A DNA stretch of 64,000 nt. Origin: Trebouxia sp. TZW2008. Taxonomy: Eukaryota > Chlorophyta > Trebouxiophyceae > Trebouxiales > Trebouxiaceae. The position numbers and the translations under genes are program-made. The stretch's first letter is position 1, and each line of letters starts with the position of its first letter. Under the pieces are notes generated by a model. It did not search any database. It worked only from the letters and a program-made list of their open reading frames with translations, and was not told the DNA's origin. The stretch is from assembly GCA_002118135.1 (NCBI GenBank), contig BDIU01000025.1, positions 62,001 to 126,000 on the forward strand. Reading direction: 5' to 3'. Positions 23,401 through 34,763 of the stretch are shown one piece after another.

Positions 23401-26400
23401 AATACCTGGGCACGCACATGTAGAAAGTAGCCACATACTGGCTTGACATCTGACAAGCTCTTGATTGGCTCGGCTGCATGGATGACAGGTGGCGTGTGGT
23501 GGGGAGCATACCATGATGGTCGCGCCAGAGGGGAGGGTGTACACCTGGGGCAGGGGCAATGTGGGGCAGACAGGCCTTGGTACCACTGACACAGTCAATG
23601 TGCCCACCAGGCTTGAAGCTCTGAAGGGTCAGCATGTCGTGCAGGTCAGTGCTGCCGCCTCCTGTTGCTGATTAGTATTGGTGCCTTCTGTGGCTGACTT
23701 GGGTTGACAGCGTCAAGTATGCACAGGCTACCACTGAAACAGTTGATGTGCCCACCAGGCTTGAAAGCTTAGAGGGTCAACATGTCATGCAGATTTATCT
23801 TTGTGTCTGTCACTTCTGATTTGCTTTGGCCTTTACCAAAGCCGCCCACGGCCATCAACACCGTTGTCTAGGAAGTTGTATGTATGTACTGTTCTGAGGG
23901 GTCTCAGGGCTTCATGAGTTCACTTGCTTTCTGCAGAGTCTTGTGACATTAGTATCCACAAGCTTCAATAAGCTCACCAGCTGCAGTGTTCTGTGACCAC
24001 ATGTGGCACTCTGCACACTGTCTGGCTACTCTCGCAGCTTCATCTTTGTGCGCTTTGCTGTGCTTGTATCAAAGCAGAACCTGCACTGTTCAATTTTGCT
24101 GGTTGCAATACACTCGATAAGTGCAGATAGCATCAGCATGCTGGCAACTGCCTCTTGACTAAAGCATTGCTGATATATGCAGATCACGGCAGGGCTACAT
24201 CATAGTATGACTCTCACAGTCAGCACTGGTTGTGCTTGCAACTGCCAACTGATTGTAGTGTTGCACGTGCAGATAACAGCTGGGCTACAGCATAGCATGG
24301 CCCTCACAGACAGCCGCCAAGTGTGGGTTTGGGGGGACAACAGTGAGGGCCAGCTAGGGGTACCCACCACCTCCCCCTGCCTCACCCCCACCTGCATGCA
24401 AGCTTTCCCTCAGGAGGCTTCAGTTATGTACATAGTAGCAGGCGGCGAGCACAGCATAGCTGCTGTGCATCATGTCGGGGATGATAATGCTGACCAGAGC
24501 AAACACATGTGGACAGAGTGCAGAGGCCATGGGGTTGCTGCAGTGCCCTGCCCTTCCCTGTCTGAGGGCCTCAGACAACAGAATGATTACCCTAGGAAGG
24601 TATGATAAGCCGTCATTTGCCGGACACAATGTGGACTGTCTGTGTTCGCTGTGTCACTGTGTGTGAGGGTGTGTTACGAACACCAGCTTGAGCATGCAGA
24701 GAAGGGACGAAATTGAGCTGCATCTGAATGCATATGATTCTACTGCAGTGTTGCATAAACTGTAGTGACCCCAGATCTGCACTGCATACTTCAAAGACAT
24801 GCTTGACAGCTCACCAGTATGGCTGTTGTCTGCACTCTTGCTAAGCATCAAACGCGAGGACTGCAGCACTGAAACCATCTCAGCTTGTGCACACAACAGA
24901 CTCAGATACTTACACTGCTGGCATGCTTGCCCAACTATCACCTCATACAGTCCAGTTCTTGCCCAATGCATTGGCATTACTGTGGCATAAGTAGTCTTGG
25001 CCATACATGACATTGACTAGACCTGAGTCTGAGTGTGCAAACTGCAGGTCAACTTGTTGAAGCGTAGCACCCACGATCTTTTCTCGTGTCCCGGCTTCAT
25101 GCTGTACACCTTTGAGAGGAGATTCAATGGGGACGAGCCTCAGGTCCAAACACCTGCTGCTTCCAGTGGTACTGGAGTTCCCTCAGCGGTGCACCACCCG
25201 CCACATGACATTGATCTGGCCCTGGTTACCGATACGTATAATCAGCTGTTACAGGTACACCGCAAAACCTTTTGTCACTCTGCTGCATGACATTGACCTG
25301 GCCCTATTTATGAATATGCAACACAGCAATCACAGGCACCGCTACAAAATCTGTATTGTGTCTGTACGCAAAGCGCAATCTTGATAAACATGGTACCAAG
25401 ATGCGTTGCAAAGCCTTGAAAAGGCTAGAACAGGCAAGAGACCGCAAGCGCCCTGACAGCGCGCCTTTCAAGGCGTCTGCAGCCTGTTGCCTGTTCTGGC
25501 CTGTGTACAGACTTCAAGCCTGGTCTGCGCGTTCTGCTTGCATGCGTTTGTGCTGTTACAGGTCATACTCCTGTGTCTGTACCAGCAGTATGCGAGCCTG
25601 TCAGCATCTGTAGCAGCATGCAATCAATACAAGTTGATGCTGCCCTGATCTAGCCTGACGTTTGCCTGTCAGCATTGCACAGCTGTGCTAGCTGACATAG
25701 CGTACCTTCTTCATGCTAGAATCTGCTTGACTTTGGCATGCCAGCACTCAATGGTGGTACACGGCATACTTCCTCTTGATGCCAGACACAGCCTGACCTT
25801 TGCCTGTCAGCATTGCAAGGCTTTGCTGCATGGCGTGACTGCTTTTGATGCTAGGCACAGCGCGACTCTTCCACAGTTGCGTTCTGCATTTGTCCTCCGC
25901 GGCACGCTTCCTGCTGGCGTCAGGCACAGCCTGAATCTGGCAACCAGCATCACACAGCTGCGTGGCACTATTGCTTCTAAGGCTAGACACAGCTGGAGTT
26001 TGGCATGATCATTGCAGATGCTGTAGCGCTGTGGCTGCAGGTGTTCGGTGCTGCAGTCCTCAGTATGGTGTGTCAGGCGTGCTTGAAACAGCTTGATATA
26101 GTGCAAAGCGCCTTTGACCACGACACAATTTGGCTTTCACATGCCAGCACCCAAGAATTCTCCTGCATGTCATACTTCCTCCTGATGCTACAGTGCTGCG
26201 GCTGCAGGTGTTCAGTGTTGAAGTCCTCAGTGTGGTTTGTCAAGCGTGCTTGAAACAGCTTGATATTGTGCAAAGCGCCTTGAATCCTGATGCGCATCAG
26301 CCCAATGGTCTGGAGTCTCGAGCACAGCAGCAGCAGATTCCTACCATGTCAGAGCCATATCAGCTTATACGAGCCCTGTTTGTGTTACTGCTGAATCCTT

Positions 26401-29400
26401 TGAATGGTATGCACCCTGCTGCTTGGTTTGCTAGGGTCATTGCTAGGGCCTGCTTGTCATGCGCCATGCTTCTTTGCTGTCAGTGCAGTTTGGTCATCAT
26501 CATAGACAAAGGCCATGTAGCTCTCCTGAGACTTTGCAACTGAGTAAAACCTGCACTACATTCTGGCAAGGCTCCTGCCTGTTGCCTAGCACTTGTTGCT
26601 GACAGGCATTGCATCTCAAAAGCTGCACGGGCTGTTGCGCCTTGCTATCTTCCTGCTTCAGTCTTGTAACCTTGTGCTGTCTCACTAGTGTATCAATACA
26701 AGCACACGCAATCTAAGGATACTCAAGTCGAGGACATCTTATTGTAGAGACAACGCACTTGAGAACCAATCACTGCATTCTGGCTGCGTTTGTACTTCTG
26801 TAAGGACAGCTCAATGCAATGACAGTTGTGTTGAATACAAGAATGCAGTCATTTCAACCAAAACGGGCACTGTACAAGTGCTGTCCAAAAACCTTTGTAC
26901 AAGAGGTGGTTGCCAACGCAGGGGACCACACAGGCATGGGCACGCAGCTGATGGAGAAGCTGGCCTTTGTGATGGCCAGGATACAGCAGGCCCACAAGAA
27001 CTGGCTGTCCGGCTGGCTGCGGGACCTGCCCCTAGACCAGTTCGCCCTGCGTTGCGTCCGCCCTGTACAACACTACCTTGCTGGTCTTGCTGCCAGACAG
27101 GTGCATACCCTGTCAGTCAACTTCATGTCATATAGTGTGTATAGCTTGCCCCTGAACCAATTTGCCCTGCACGGCATCCGCCCTGTACAACACAACCTTG
27201 CTGCTCTTGCTGCCAGACAGGTATGTATCCTGCCAGTCAATTTTTGTGTCATACAAGTGTGTATAGCTTGCCCCTGGACCACTTTGGTTTGTGGTGTCAG
27301 GCCTGTACAACACTACCTCGCTGGCCTTGCTGCCAGGCAGGTACACTCCCCACTGCCGCTGCCACTTCTGACTGTTGTCGACAAGCCTTATGGTTTGCAA
27401 AGTGAAGATGTTGTGTATGTTTTGTCTCCCAGCCTGGCAATTGTAAGAGTCCATGACAACGACCTCAGGTGGGCACTTATAATGGTCATGACAGTTCACT
27501 TAACTTGCCCTTACAATGGCGGAACATTCTGTGCCAGGCTGAAAGGTAGTTTTAGCAGTCCATAGTGCTGTGGTTTTGGACAGTGGTAGCCATCGCAACT
27601 TGTTCTCCTGCATCCTGACATGCACCGCTCTGCCATTGGCATAGCCATCATTGCCTGAACGTTCCCTCTGATGTGTTTCACCGCTGCTCCAGGTTTGCAT
27701 GCTCATATTCTGCATGGCAAATTGTACAAAAATGAAGTGTATTAGCAGATTTTGCATGACTTCCTGCAGACATGTATTGTGTGACTGAAATACATCACGT
27801 GTTTTGTACTCTACAAGTGCATGACAGAAGGCTGCAATGTATGCAGGGCAGCAAGGCAGCCCGCGAGAACTTGATGCGCGGTGTACATCTACTCAACATT
27901 CTGTACCTGTCCAACGAGAGTCGAAGCACCAGATTGCCTCGGTCAGAATTCTACAACAAGGATGTGAGCCAGCAAGCGGACCTGGCACAGGAATACATGA
28001 TCTGGCGGCATCTGCTGGTAAGCAAACCCAAGCCAGCCCATTAGCTCACCACCTACCTGTCTCTTGCAATTGACGTCGGCAAGAGGTTCTTGAACCAGGG
28101 TGGGCCGGCAGGCGGATTTGGCACAGGAACGCATGTTTTGGCAACACCCGTTGTTAAGCTTACTCAAGCCAGCCGATTACCCCAGCATCTACCTGTATCT
28201 TGCATGTGACCTGAGTCAGGGTTCTACAACAAGGATGTGAGCCAGCAGGCAGACCTGGCACAGGAATACATGATCTGGCGGCATCTGCTGGTAAGCAAAT
28301 TCAAGCCAGCCCATTATCTCAGCACCTACCTGTATTTTGCATTTGACCTCAGTCAGAGTTCTACAGCAAGCGTGTTGGCCAGCAGGCAGACCTGGCGCAA
28401 GAGTACGTGATCCGGCGCCACCTGCTGGTAAGCTGAGTCAAGCCTGTACGTACTGATCTGCTGGTCTTTGCCCAGCCAGCTTGGGGATGCATGGGTCAAG
28501 TGGCTGTGCAGTTGCTGTGTTCATGCTACACCAGAACTTAGCTTCATCACACGTGAATGACTCTGCGTCGACTGGCACATTGATGTCACACACGCTGTCG
28601 TAGTGATAACCATCCACATGATTATGCTGACTGTGGCAGGAGCAGCACAAGGCCCGAGGGGGTCAGGCTGGGGAGGGGGGTCGAGGCCTGAGGGAGCTGC
28701 TGACCCTGTGTCAGCCGCCCTTTGTGCCAAATGCTGAAGCCAAGGCTTGCGTCATGCAAGGCTTGATCTCATCGTGTTCAGACTGACTTGTGGCTGAGCA
28801 CTTCTCATCATTGTGACTATGGCAGGAGCAGCGCAAAGCTCGGGGGGTTCAAGCAGGGGATGGGAGCCGAGGCCTGAGGGAGTTGCTCACCCTGTGTCAG
28901 CTGCCCTTTGTGCTGAATGCTGAAGCCAAGGCGCGCATCATGCAAGGGGAAGCTCTCCTCATCAAGCAGCATCAAGTGCAGTCGTCTGCCATTCAGGTAT
29001 ACAGTGCCTTGTCTACGCAGCAACTGTATCTGTTGTGCCTGAGCAAAGTGTCTTCACATCGAAGTAACAATCACTCACCAGAGTTTACAGTCCAGGGTAG
29101 GGAGCCAGATGTGACTCAATGGACTTCCTGGCTTGAAAGCACAGGTGAATGTATTCACATGCGAAGTCGCCTCTGCAGTCAGTCTCAGGTGCTGAAACTG
29201 CTTCAAGGAGCACATAAGGGGCCAGCATGTGCTGGCAATACGACTCAGTCCAACCCAGGTTGCGGATGAGATTGATGTTGGTTTTGCAGCAGCATGGTCT
29301 GGAATCTTTTTCAGTGCAGTTCTGAAATTTGAAATCATTACCTGAGTATGGCTTTGATGGCCAACAATAATTTGGTTTCAATATTGTGGGCAGACACAGC

Positions 29401-32400
29401 AGCAAAGAGCTACATGTGATGGGAAACTCCACATGAAACTCACATTTACCAGCATATCTGTGCAGGCCCTGCTTCAGGGAGTGCATTCAGCCATGGTGCA
29501 ATACCCGAATGTGCGAATCTGCTGCACAGATGCGCTGCAGGACGCAATACAACAATTGCTGCAGCAACGCCTACACTTCCTGTCCTGTTCGCTCAGTGGA
29601 GTTTCAGCGATAAATCAATACTTACTCTCTGCTCCATCAGTGATAAATCAATACTTACTCTCTGCACCATCTGCAGGCTCTGTTCCAAGGAGTGCATCCA
29701 GCCATGGTGCAGTACCTGGACGTGCGCATCCGCCGGACAGACGTGCTGCAAGATGCCATGAACCAATTACTGCACCGGCCAGAGGACCTTAAGAAGCCCC
29801 TACAGGTCACTTTCATCAGTGGGGGTCTGGAAGAAGAGGGTCTTGATGAAGGAGGGGTCACCAAGGAGTTCTTTCAGCTGCTCACACGTCAAATCTTCAA
29901 TGAGGTACCAACTCGCTGTCGCGCTTTGTTGCTTGCAGCCTTGAGTCAAGATTAGCATGGCATCTGTCTTGACACTTTTACCACTAGGGCTGTAGATCGA
30001 GAGAGTCCTGGTCAAGGCGGGCTCACAAGGAGTTCTTTCTTCTGCTTATGCCCAAAACTTCAGTGAGGTGCAGCTGCACTGCTGGTCTATGTTATGTTGT
30101 GCTAAGTTGGTAGTGAGCAGAGCATATCCTGAGCTGCAATGTTCCGCTTTGCTGTGCCATGTAGTCTCATGCCATGTTGTACCATTTTCTAAAGCCTGCT
30201 GTGCTAGCTAGCAATCCACCTGCAGCTGCTGTGGCCTTCACACTCTGCATATCAGCTCCTTCACACATGATCATGTGCCTCTTATTGCTTACAGATTTTG
30301 TGCTGCAATTGAGTGCACTCTGCTGTGTGCTGTCAGCAGTACAAGCCCAGTAATACCTTACGAACAGTATTGGGTGGCCTGCACCTGCAACCGGTGCTTT
30401 ATGCCATGAACCTGTCAAAGCGCATGTTGATCAATGCTAGACTTGGACCATGTAAGTGGTCCAAGTCTAGCACTGACTCGTGACGGTGCACCCACACCTG
30501 TCTCTGATATTCACATGCGTAAGGTGGCTTGTTGCTATCTTGCTTGCATGTGATTAGCTGTATGAACATAGAGTTGACTTGACTCCTTTGTTGGTGGACG
30601 GGGGTTTGGCATGTTCAAGTATATAGAAACACCCGCACATTTTGGTTCAGCCACCTGTTTATGGAGCTGGACACAGAGTGCAGGCTGATGGCCAGTGTAT
30701 GAGGCACAAGTCTTGTCTCACCCGCCAATTTGTCCATGGCGTTAGGATGAGGGCACATGAAGTCAAATTTGGAAAGTCAGTAGTGGTAACTGATTCTTGA
30801 TGGTTGCACAGGAATTTGGCATGTTCAAGTACATGGAGAACACCCGCACCTTTTGGTTCAGCCACCTGTCCATACAGCTTGACACAGAGTTCAGGCTGGT
30901 GGGCAGTGTGCTGGGCCTGGCCATCTACAACGGTGTCATCCTGGATCTGCACTTCCCACCGGTCGTCTACAAAAAGCTGCTGCATGGCAAGCCCAACTTT
31001 CAGGTGAGTGTAAACCTGGCAAATCATCAGGAAGCTTGACTGTGCACAAGCTTGGGCAACTGTCCTGGCAGCATGCTTTGCTTCACAGCACAAATGTGAA
31101 GGTGCAATGCAAGTGTTTCAGGTGGTGCAAGCGTCCTTTTTGATCTAATCTAGCATGGCACCTTTGGAGGCATCATGTTCTGCGCGGTGTCTGGCAAATG
31201 CAGTCTCAAGCTTGCTGACCAGCAATGCCATAGTGTGCTGTTCCACAAGATTGCACCCATTGCATCGCAGACAAAAAGCTTCAAGCAAACGCAAGCAAAC
31301 AAAGGCATGCAGTAGGTTTTGTCAATATTCTTACTGTCACCCACCCTGGATTGATCTCTTGCAGGATTTGCAAAAAGCAATGCCAGACTTGGCGCATGGC
31401 TTGCAGCAGCTTCTAGACTACCCTGGGGATGTTGAGACAGATCTGGCCACCACTTTCTCAGTAGAGGAGGAAATTTTTGGTGAAATCCAGACACATGAAC
31501 TGGTACCAGGTGGCAGCAGCGTTGCAGTCACCAACAGCAACAGGCAACAGTATGTGGACCTGTACACTAGCTGGATCCTTGAAGAATCGATACAGAGGCA
31601 GTTTGCCGCATTCAGTGAAGGGTTTCATCAGGTGATTACTCACCTCCCTGCAGAACAGATGACCTGAATCTGATCAGGTACATGCTGAGATCTTCAGGAA
31701 GAATTCGACTCTGGGTACGATTAAGCAGATGCCTTTTACCAGAACACACATTTGCAAGGCAAGTTCCCTTGATCTGCTGTTTGGCATGCAAGCAAAACCT
31801 TTACCCTTTCTTACATGTCCCATCAGCCGTGTGCTGTCAAGCTTGCATGCCAAGCATGTATCGCCGTCACTTTTGCCATGTCGCAGATGGGCAAGTCAGC
31901 CAGCCGTCAGGCGTGACACTGTTGCATTTGCAGAACAGCTGCTCATGGTGGCCAGCATGTTCTTGCAAGGGCAGCCTTGCCATGACTGTCAGCAGCATGC
32001 ACTAGTCTCGTCTGCTCTAATGATCGAGATTTGAGGCATGCTGCCAGGCAACACAAACAAGCATCTATTGTTGCTGGTCAACTATGCAATGTCAGTGTTG
32101 GCCTTACAAGAAATCCTGGCAGTCACCAGCAGCTGTTTGTGCAGGTGCCTGTTGCCTGAATGCTGGCTGACTTGCCCATTTGTTCTGTTGCACAGTCAAC
32201 AATGACTGCTTGTGAGTGTTGCCTGACTCCATGCCCTGAGCTCGACTGGGTGCTGAAGCAGAGACAAGACTAGTGCATGCTGACAGTCATGCAGTAGTCC
32301 TGTCTGCGCTACAAGTCCAAGGGGTGGCATCAGACAACACTCACAAGCAGCTGTTGTTGCTGTTGACTACATGCATCTGCAAGAACAGCTTCTGATGTTT

Positions 32401-34352
32401 GCCAGCGTGTTCTGGCAAGTACAGCTGTCTATGACTGTCAGCAGCATGCACTGGTCCTGCCTATGCCACAACACCCAGTTGAGCTCAAGGCATGGCGTGA
32501 GGCAACACTCACAAGCAGCCATTGTTTATTGTGCAATAGCATAGATGGGCAAGTCAGCCAGCTGTCAAGCATGACACAGTTGCATTTGCAAGAACAGCTG
32601 CAGATGATTGCCAGCATGTTTTGTGGATACAGCAGCTGTGTCATGACTTTCAGCAGCATGCACTGGTCCTGTCTATGCTGCAACATGTCTTTGAAGCCAA
32701 GAAATGGTGTCAGGCAACACGAACAGGCATTTACTGTTGACTGTGCAACCGCGTAGATGTGCAAGTCAGCCAGCCGTCAGGCATGTGGCAGCTGCATCTG
32801 CAAGAACAGCTGCTGATAAATGCCAGCCATAAATAGCCAGCCTGTTCTTACCAGATGAGTTGTGTCATGACTGTCAGCAGCATGCATTTGTCCTGCCTAT
32901 GCCACAACACGCTTAAGCTCAATGCATGGAGCCATGTACTACTATGGAAAAGCATGAGCCAGGTGATGGCTTGCTTAGCGTGGGTTTTCAATGAGCTCAA
33001 TCTTGCTACAAGCTGAAGATTTGACTCTGCCGTGTATGTGTGCTGGGCTGGCTCTACAACTGCTTGTGGCTGGTGGCTGTTGATTTGGTTCTGCTGCAGC
33101 CGTGTGATGGCCTGGCTCTCCAGCTGTTTCAGTATGATGAGCTAGAGCTGTTAATGTGTGGCCTGCCTCACCTAGACTTCTGCTTTCGTTACTTCCCATC
33201 TGTAAAATTTTTTCTGCTGGTGTTGCAGGTGTGTAATGGCCTAGCCCTATGGCTGTTGCAGTCCAATGAGCTGGAGCTGTCAATGTGTGGCCTTGCCCAC
33301 CAAAGACTCTTGAGCTCTGTTTGACCGTGTGTCGATGTTCATTTGCTGGTGTTGCAGTTGAGCGATGGCCTGACATTACAGTTGTTGCAGCACAATGAGC
33401 TGGAGCTGTTGGTGTGCAGCCTGCCCCACCTAGACTTTTTTTTCACCTTGTCAACCACGACGAATTTGACTGTGCAGGTCTGTGATGGCCTGGCTCCATA
33501 TGTATTCCAGTATGTGAGCTGGAGCTTTTGGTGTGCGGTCTACACCACCTAGACTTTTGGTTTCACCTGGAGAACAATGATACTTTCCTTTCCGCAGGTG
33601 TGTGATGGCCTGGCTCTACGGCTGTTCCAGTACGATGAGCTGGAGCTGTTAGTGTGTGGCCTGCCGCACCTAGATTTTGCAGGCCTGCGGGCTGCTGCAC
33701 AGTATGATGGGGGCTACTCTGCAGATCACCCCCTCATTGTCCAGTTCTGGGAGGTCATCATGGCCATGACCTTTGAGGAGAAGAAGAGCTTCCTCAGATT
33801 CTGCACAGGATGTGACAGGTAGGCAACATGACACAATAGAGCACGTGCCACTTGATGCAATGTTCAAGACCCAAGTGGTCACTTGGGCATGAGAGTATTT
33901 GTGACACCACTCACACCTGAGCTGATGCATACGCTGCGCGATTCCGCACAGATATAGGTTGTACAGGTGCTGTTGCTGATGCTGCTGATGCAATGTCTCA
34001 TAATTGGTGCTGCCATATGTGCGGCAAGAATTCATTGGACGACAATCATGTCCTGTGTGACTGCAGCATTGCATGTGTCTGGCAATCACGCTGCAAGAAT
34101 GCACACCAGCACTCACTTTGTCCTGATTGCCTATGTATGCTAAGCGTGTGCCTTTTGAAATGCAGGGCTCCAGTAGAGGGGCTTTCAGGGCTCAGAATGA
34201 TCATCCAGAAAGGTGGTCCTGATTCAGACCGGCTTCCCACATCCCACACATGCTTCAATGTCCTTCTGCTCCCAGAGTACTCTTCTAAGCAGAAGTTGCG
34301 CAACAGACTCATGACTGCCATTCAGAATGCACAGGGCTTTGGTCTTCAATGA
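20452..34352 (+). CDS. Small-HERC-type E3 ubiquitin ligase (RCC1 repeats plus HECT)
   Basis: A HECT ligase takes ubiquitin on a cysteine and passes it to substrates. Exons: 20452-20635, 20919-21122, 21670-21831, 22701-22924, 23489-23644, 24273-24599, 25048-25254, 26208-26406, 26922-27100, 27847-28017, 28826-28996, 29677-29904, 30812-31003, 31365-31631, 33598-33818 and 34166-34352. They keep phase and give 1092 residues, close to animal HERC3/4. RCC1 repeats fill the first 420 residues ([65 protein letters not shown]). The middle resembles the HERC linker ([17 protein letters not shown]). The HECT domain has [48 protein letters not shown] and LPTSHTCFN, whose Cys (codon at 34251, about residue 1060) is the catalytic one. 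Nearly every intron from exon 4 onward carries decayed copies of the adjoining exon edge. Confidence 0.93.
22212..22924 (+). repeat. Fourfold tandem copy of an RCC1 exon
   Basis: Units start at 22212, 22373, 22536 and 22701 (periods 161, 163 and 165), each behind an ACAG acceptor and each encoding [18 protein letters not shown] and VQVACGES. Only the last reads on into [12 protein letters not shown]. Units 3 and 4 are in frame with each other (165 bp, 55 codons). The copies are very alike, so the expansion is recent. Confidence 0.92.
23560..23800 (+). repeat. Second copy of the 3' edge of HERC exon 5
   Basis: The exon end (CAGTCAATGTGCCCACCAGG ... CATGTCGTGCAG) is repeated about 150 bp downstream at about 23728-23793. 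The donor there has been lost: CAG is followed by ATTTAT. Confidence 0.8.
24183..24340 (+). repeat. Second copy of the 5' edge of HERC exon 6
   Basis: CAG acceptors precede similar starts at 24183 and 24273 (period 90). Both encode ITAGL-HSM-LT. The upstream copy loses similarity after about 13 codons. Confidence 0.8.
25655..26030. repeat. Minisatellite of about 69 bp units in a HERC intron
   Basis: Five to six diverged units of roughly 65-75 bp. Each has a core like GATGC-AG-CACAGCCTGAC followed by TTTGCCTGTCAGCATTGCA. A further unit lies near 26115-26185. Read on the plus strand, 25685-26008 has no stop and shows a 22-23 residue period around [13 protein letters not shown]. The minus strand is open too. 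Confidence 0.75.
26041..26300 (+). repeat. Second copy of the 5' edge of HERC exon 8
   Basis: The start of exon 26208 is repeated 167 bp upstream at 26041, each behind GGCTGCAG and encoding [15 protein letters not shown]. Confidence 0.85.
27025..27340 (+). repeat. Threefold tandem copy of the 3' edge of HERC exon 9
   Basis: Copies end at 27100, 27220 and 27340, exactly 120 bp apart. Each ends GCCAG(A/G)CAG and has an intact GT donor. The first two encode [18 protein letters not shown] peptides in one open frame. Confidence 0.9.
27938..28427 (+). repeat. Fourfold tandem copy of the 3' edge of HERC exon 10
   Basis: Copies end at 28017, about 28155, 28290 and 28427 (periods of about 137). The first, third and fourth keep CTGCTG|GTAAGC and encode [16 protein letters not shown] or a close variant. 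The second is degraded. Confidence 0.9.
28640..28996 (+). repeat. Second copy of HERC exon 11
   Basis: The acceptors at 28640 and 28826 (186 bp apart) each lead into [20 protein letters not shown]. The upstream copy loses the exon's second half. Confidence 0.88.
29466..29800 (+). repeat. Second copy of the 5' edge of HERC exon 12 and a 31-bp direct repeat
   Basis: The exon starts at 29466 and 29677 both encode GVH-AMVQY and DALQDA or DVLQDA; only 29677 is in the functional exon. Between them (about 29608-29670) a TGATAAATCAATACTTACTC unit occurs twice. Confidence 0.85.
29835..30069 (+). repeat. Second copy of the 3' edge of HERC exon 12
   Basis: A copy of the exon end (CACAAGGAGTTCTTTC ... 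CTTCAGTGAG) lies at about 29996-30069 with a GT following. The true exon end is 29904. Confidence 0.75.
30435..30472. repeat. Perfect 16-bp inverted repeat (hairpin) in a HERC intron
   Basis: TGCTAGACTTGGACCA, a 6-base loop TGTAAG, then the exact reverse complement. The arms match without a mismatch. Confidence 0.95.
30602..30905 (+). repeat. Second copy of the 5' edge of HERC exon 13
   Basis: The stretch encoding [18 protein letters not shown] is repeated about 210 bp upstream (from 30602). There it is interrupted by an in-frame TAG and a TGA. Confidence 0.88.
31880..32940. repeat. Array of about 200-bp repeats in a HERC intron
   Basis: About five diverged units share GGCAAGTCAGCCAGC, GCATTTGCAAGAACAGCTGC and CATGACTGTCAGCAGCATGC. 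They fill most of the 2-kb intron before exon 33598. Confidence 0.8.
33100..33680 (+). repeat. Fivefold tandem copy of the 5' edge of a HECT exon
   Basis: Starts at 33100, 33229, 33358, 33478 and 33598 (periods 129, 129, 120 and 120), each behind an AG acceptor and encoding variants of [19 protein letters not shown]. Only the last continues into the HECT C-lobe. The upstream four vary in amino acids, and some are open across the supposed introns. Confidence 0.92.
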
Positions 34353-34763
34353 ATCTCGTCATGTGCATTTGCAGTCATATCAGCGCTGGCATGCGGTTTC
34401 TTTGACCTGTCTGTATGTACGGCTTCTGCTTGTTGTTGCGTACCCGCTGAAGCATCACAGTATATTCAGCTGTCATGTTCCCAATACATATCAGTACGGT
34501 TTATAAGGGCGGCAAACTACAGTCTGTTCAGAGTGTCATGGTTTAAGACTAGTGTGCACAAAGCGTTTTGCTGGAATGTAGCAAAAGCATTATTCAACAG
34601 GTTTAGTGGTACACAGTTCTGGCTAAAGTGATTGTGCTCCTCTTCAGTACACCTATGTCGAAACAAATCTCCTATGATTTGTCGATTTATTGGGTAAAAA
34701 TGAAATCACTGAGCTTCTGACTCAGCACAGACAGGCAACGTCGCTCTGATTCGCTCATAGTTT
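34353..34763. other. Convergent 3' spacer, HERC and FAH genes
   Basis: 411 bp between the two stop codons. Expected to hold both 3' UTRs; nothing else seen. Confidence 0.5.

Noticed and set aside
25685..26008. Long open frame with internal repeats, possible extra HERC exon
   Set aside because: Flanking exons 25254 and 26208 join in phase without it, and openness follows from a repeat unit divisible by three. Kept only as a finding.
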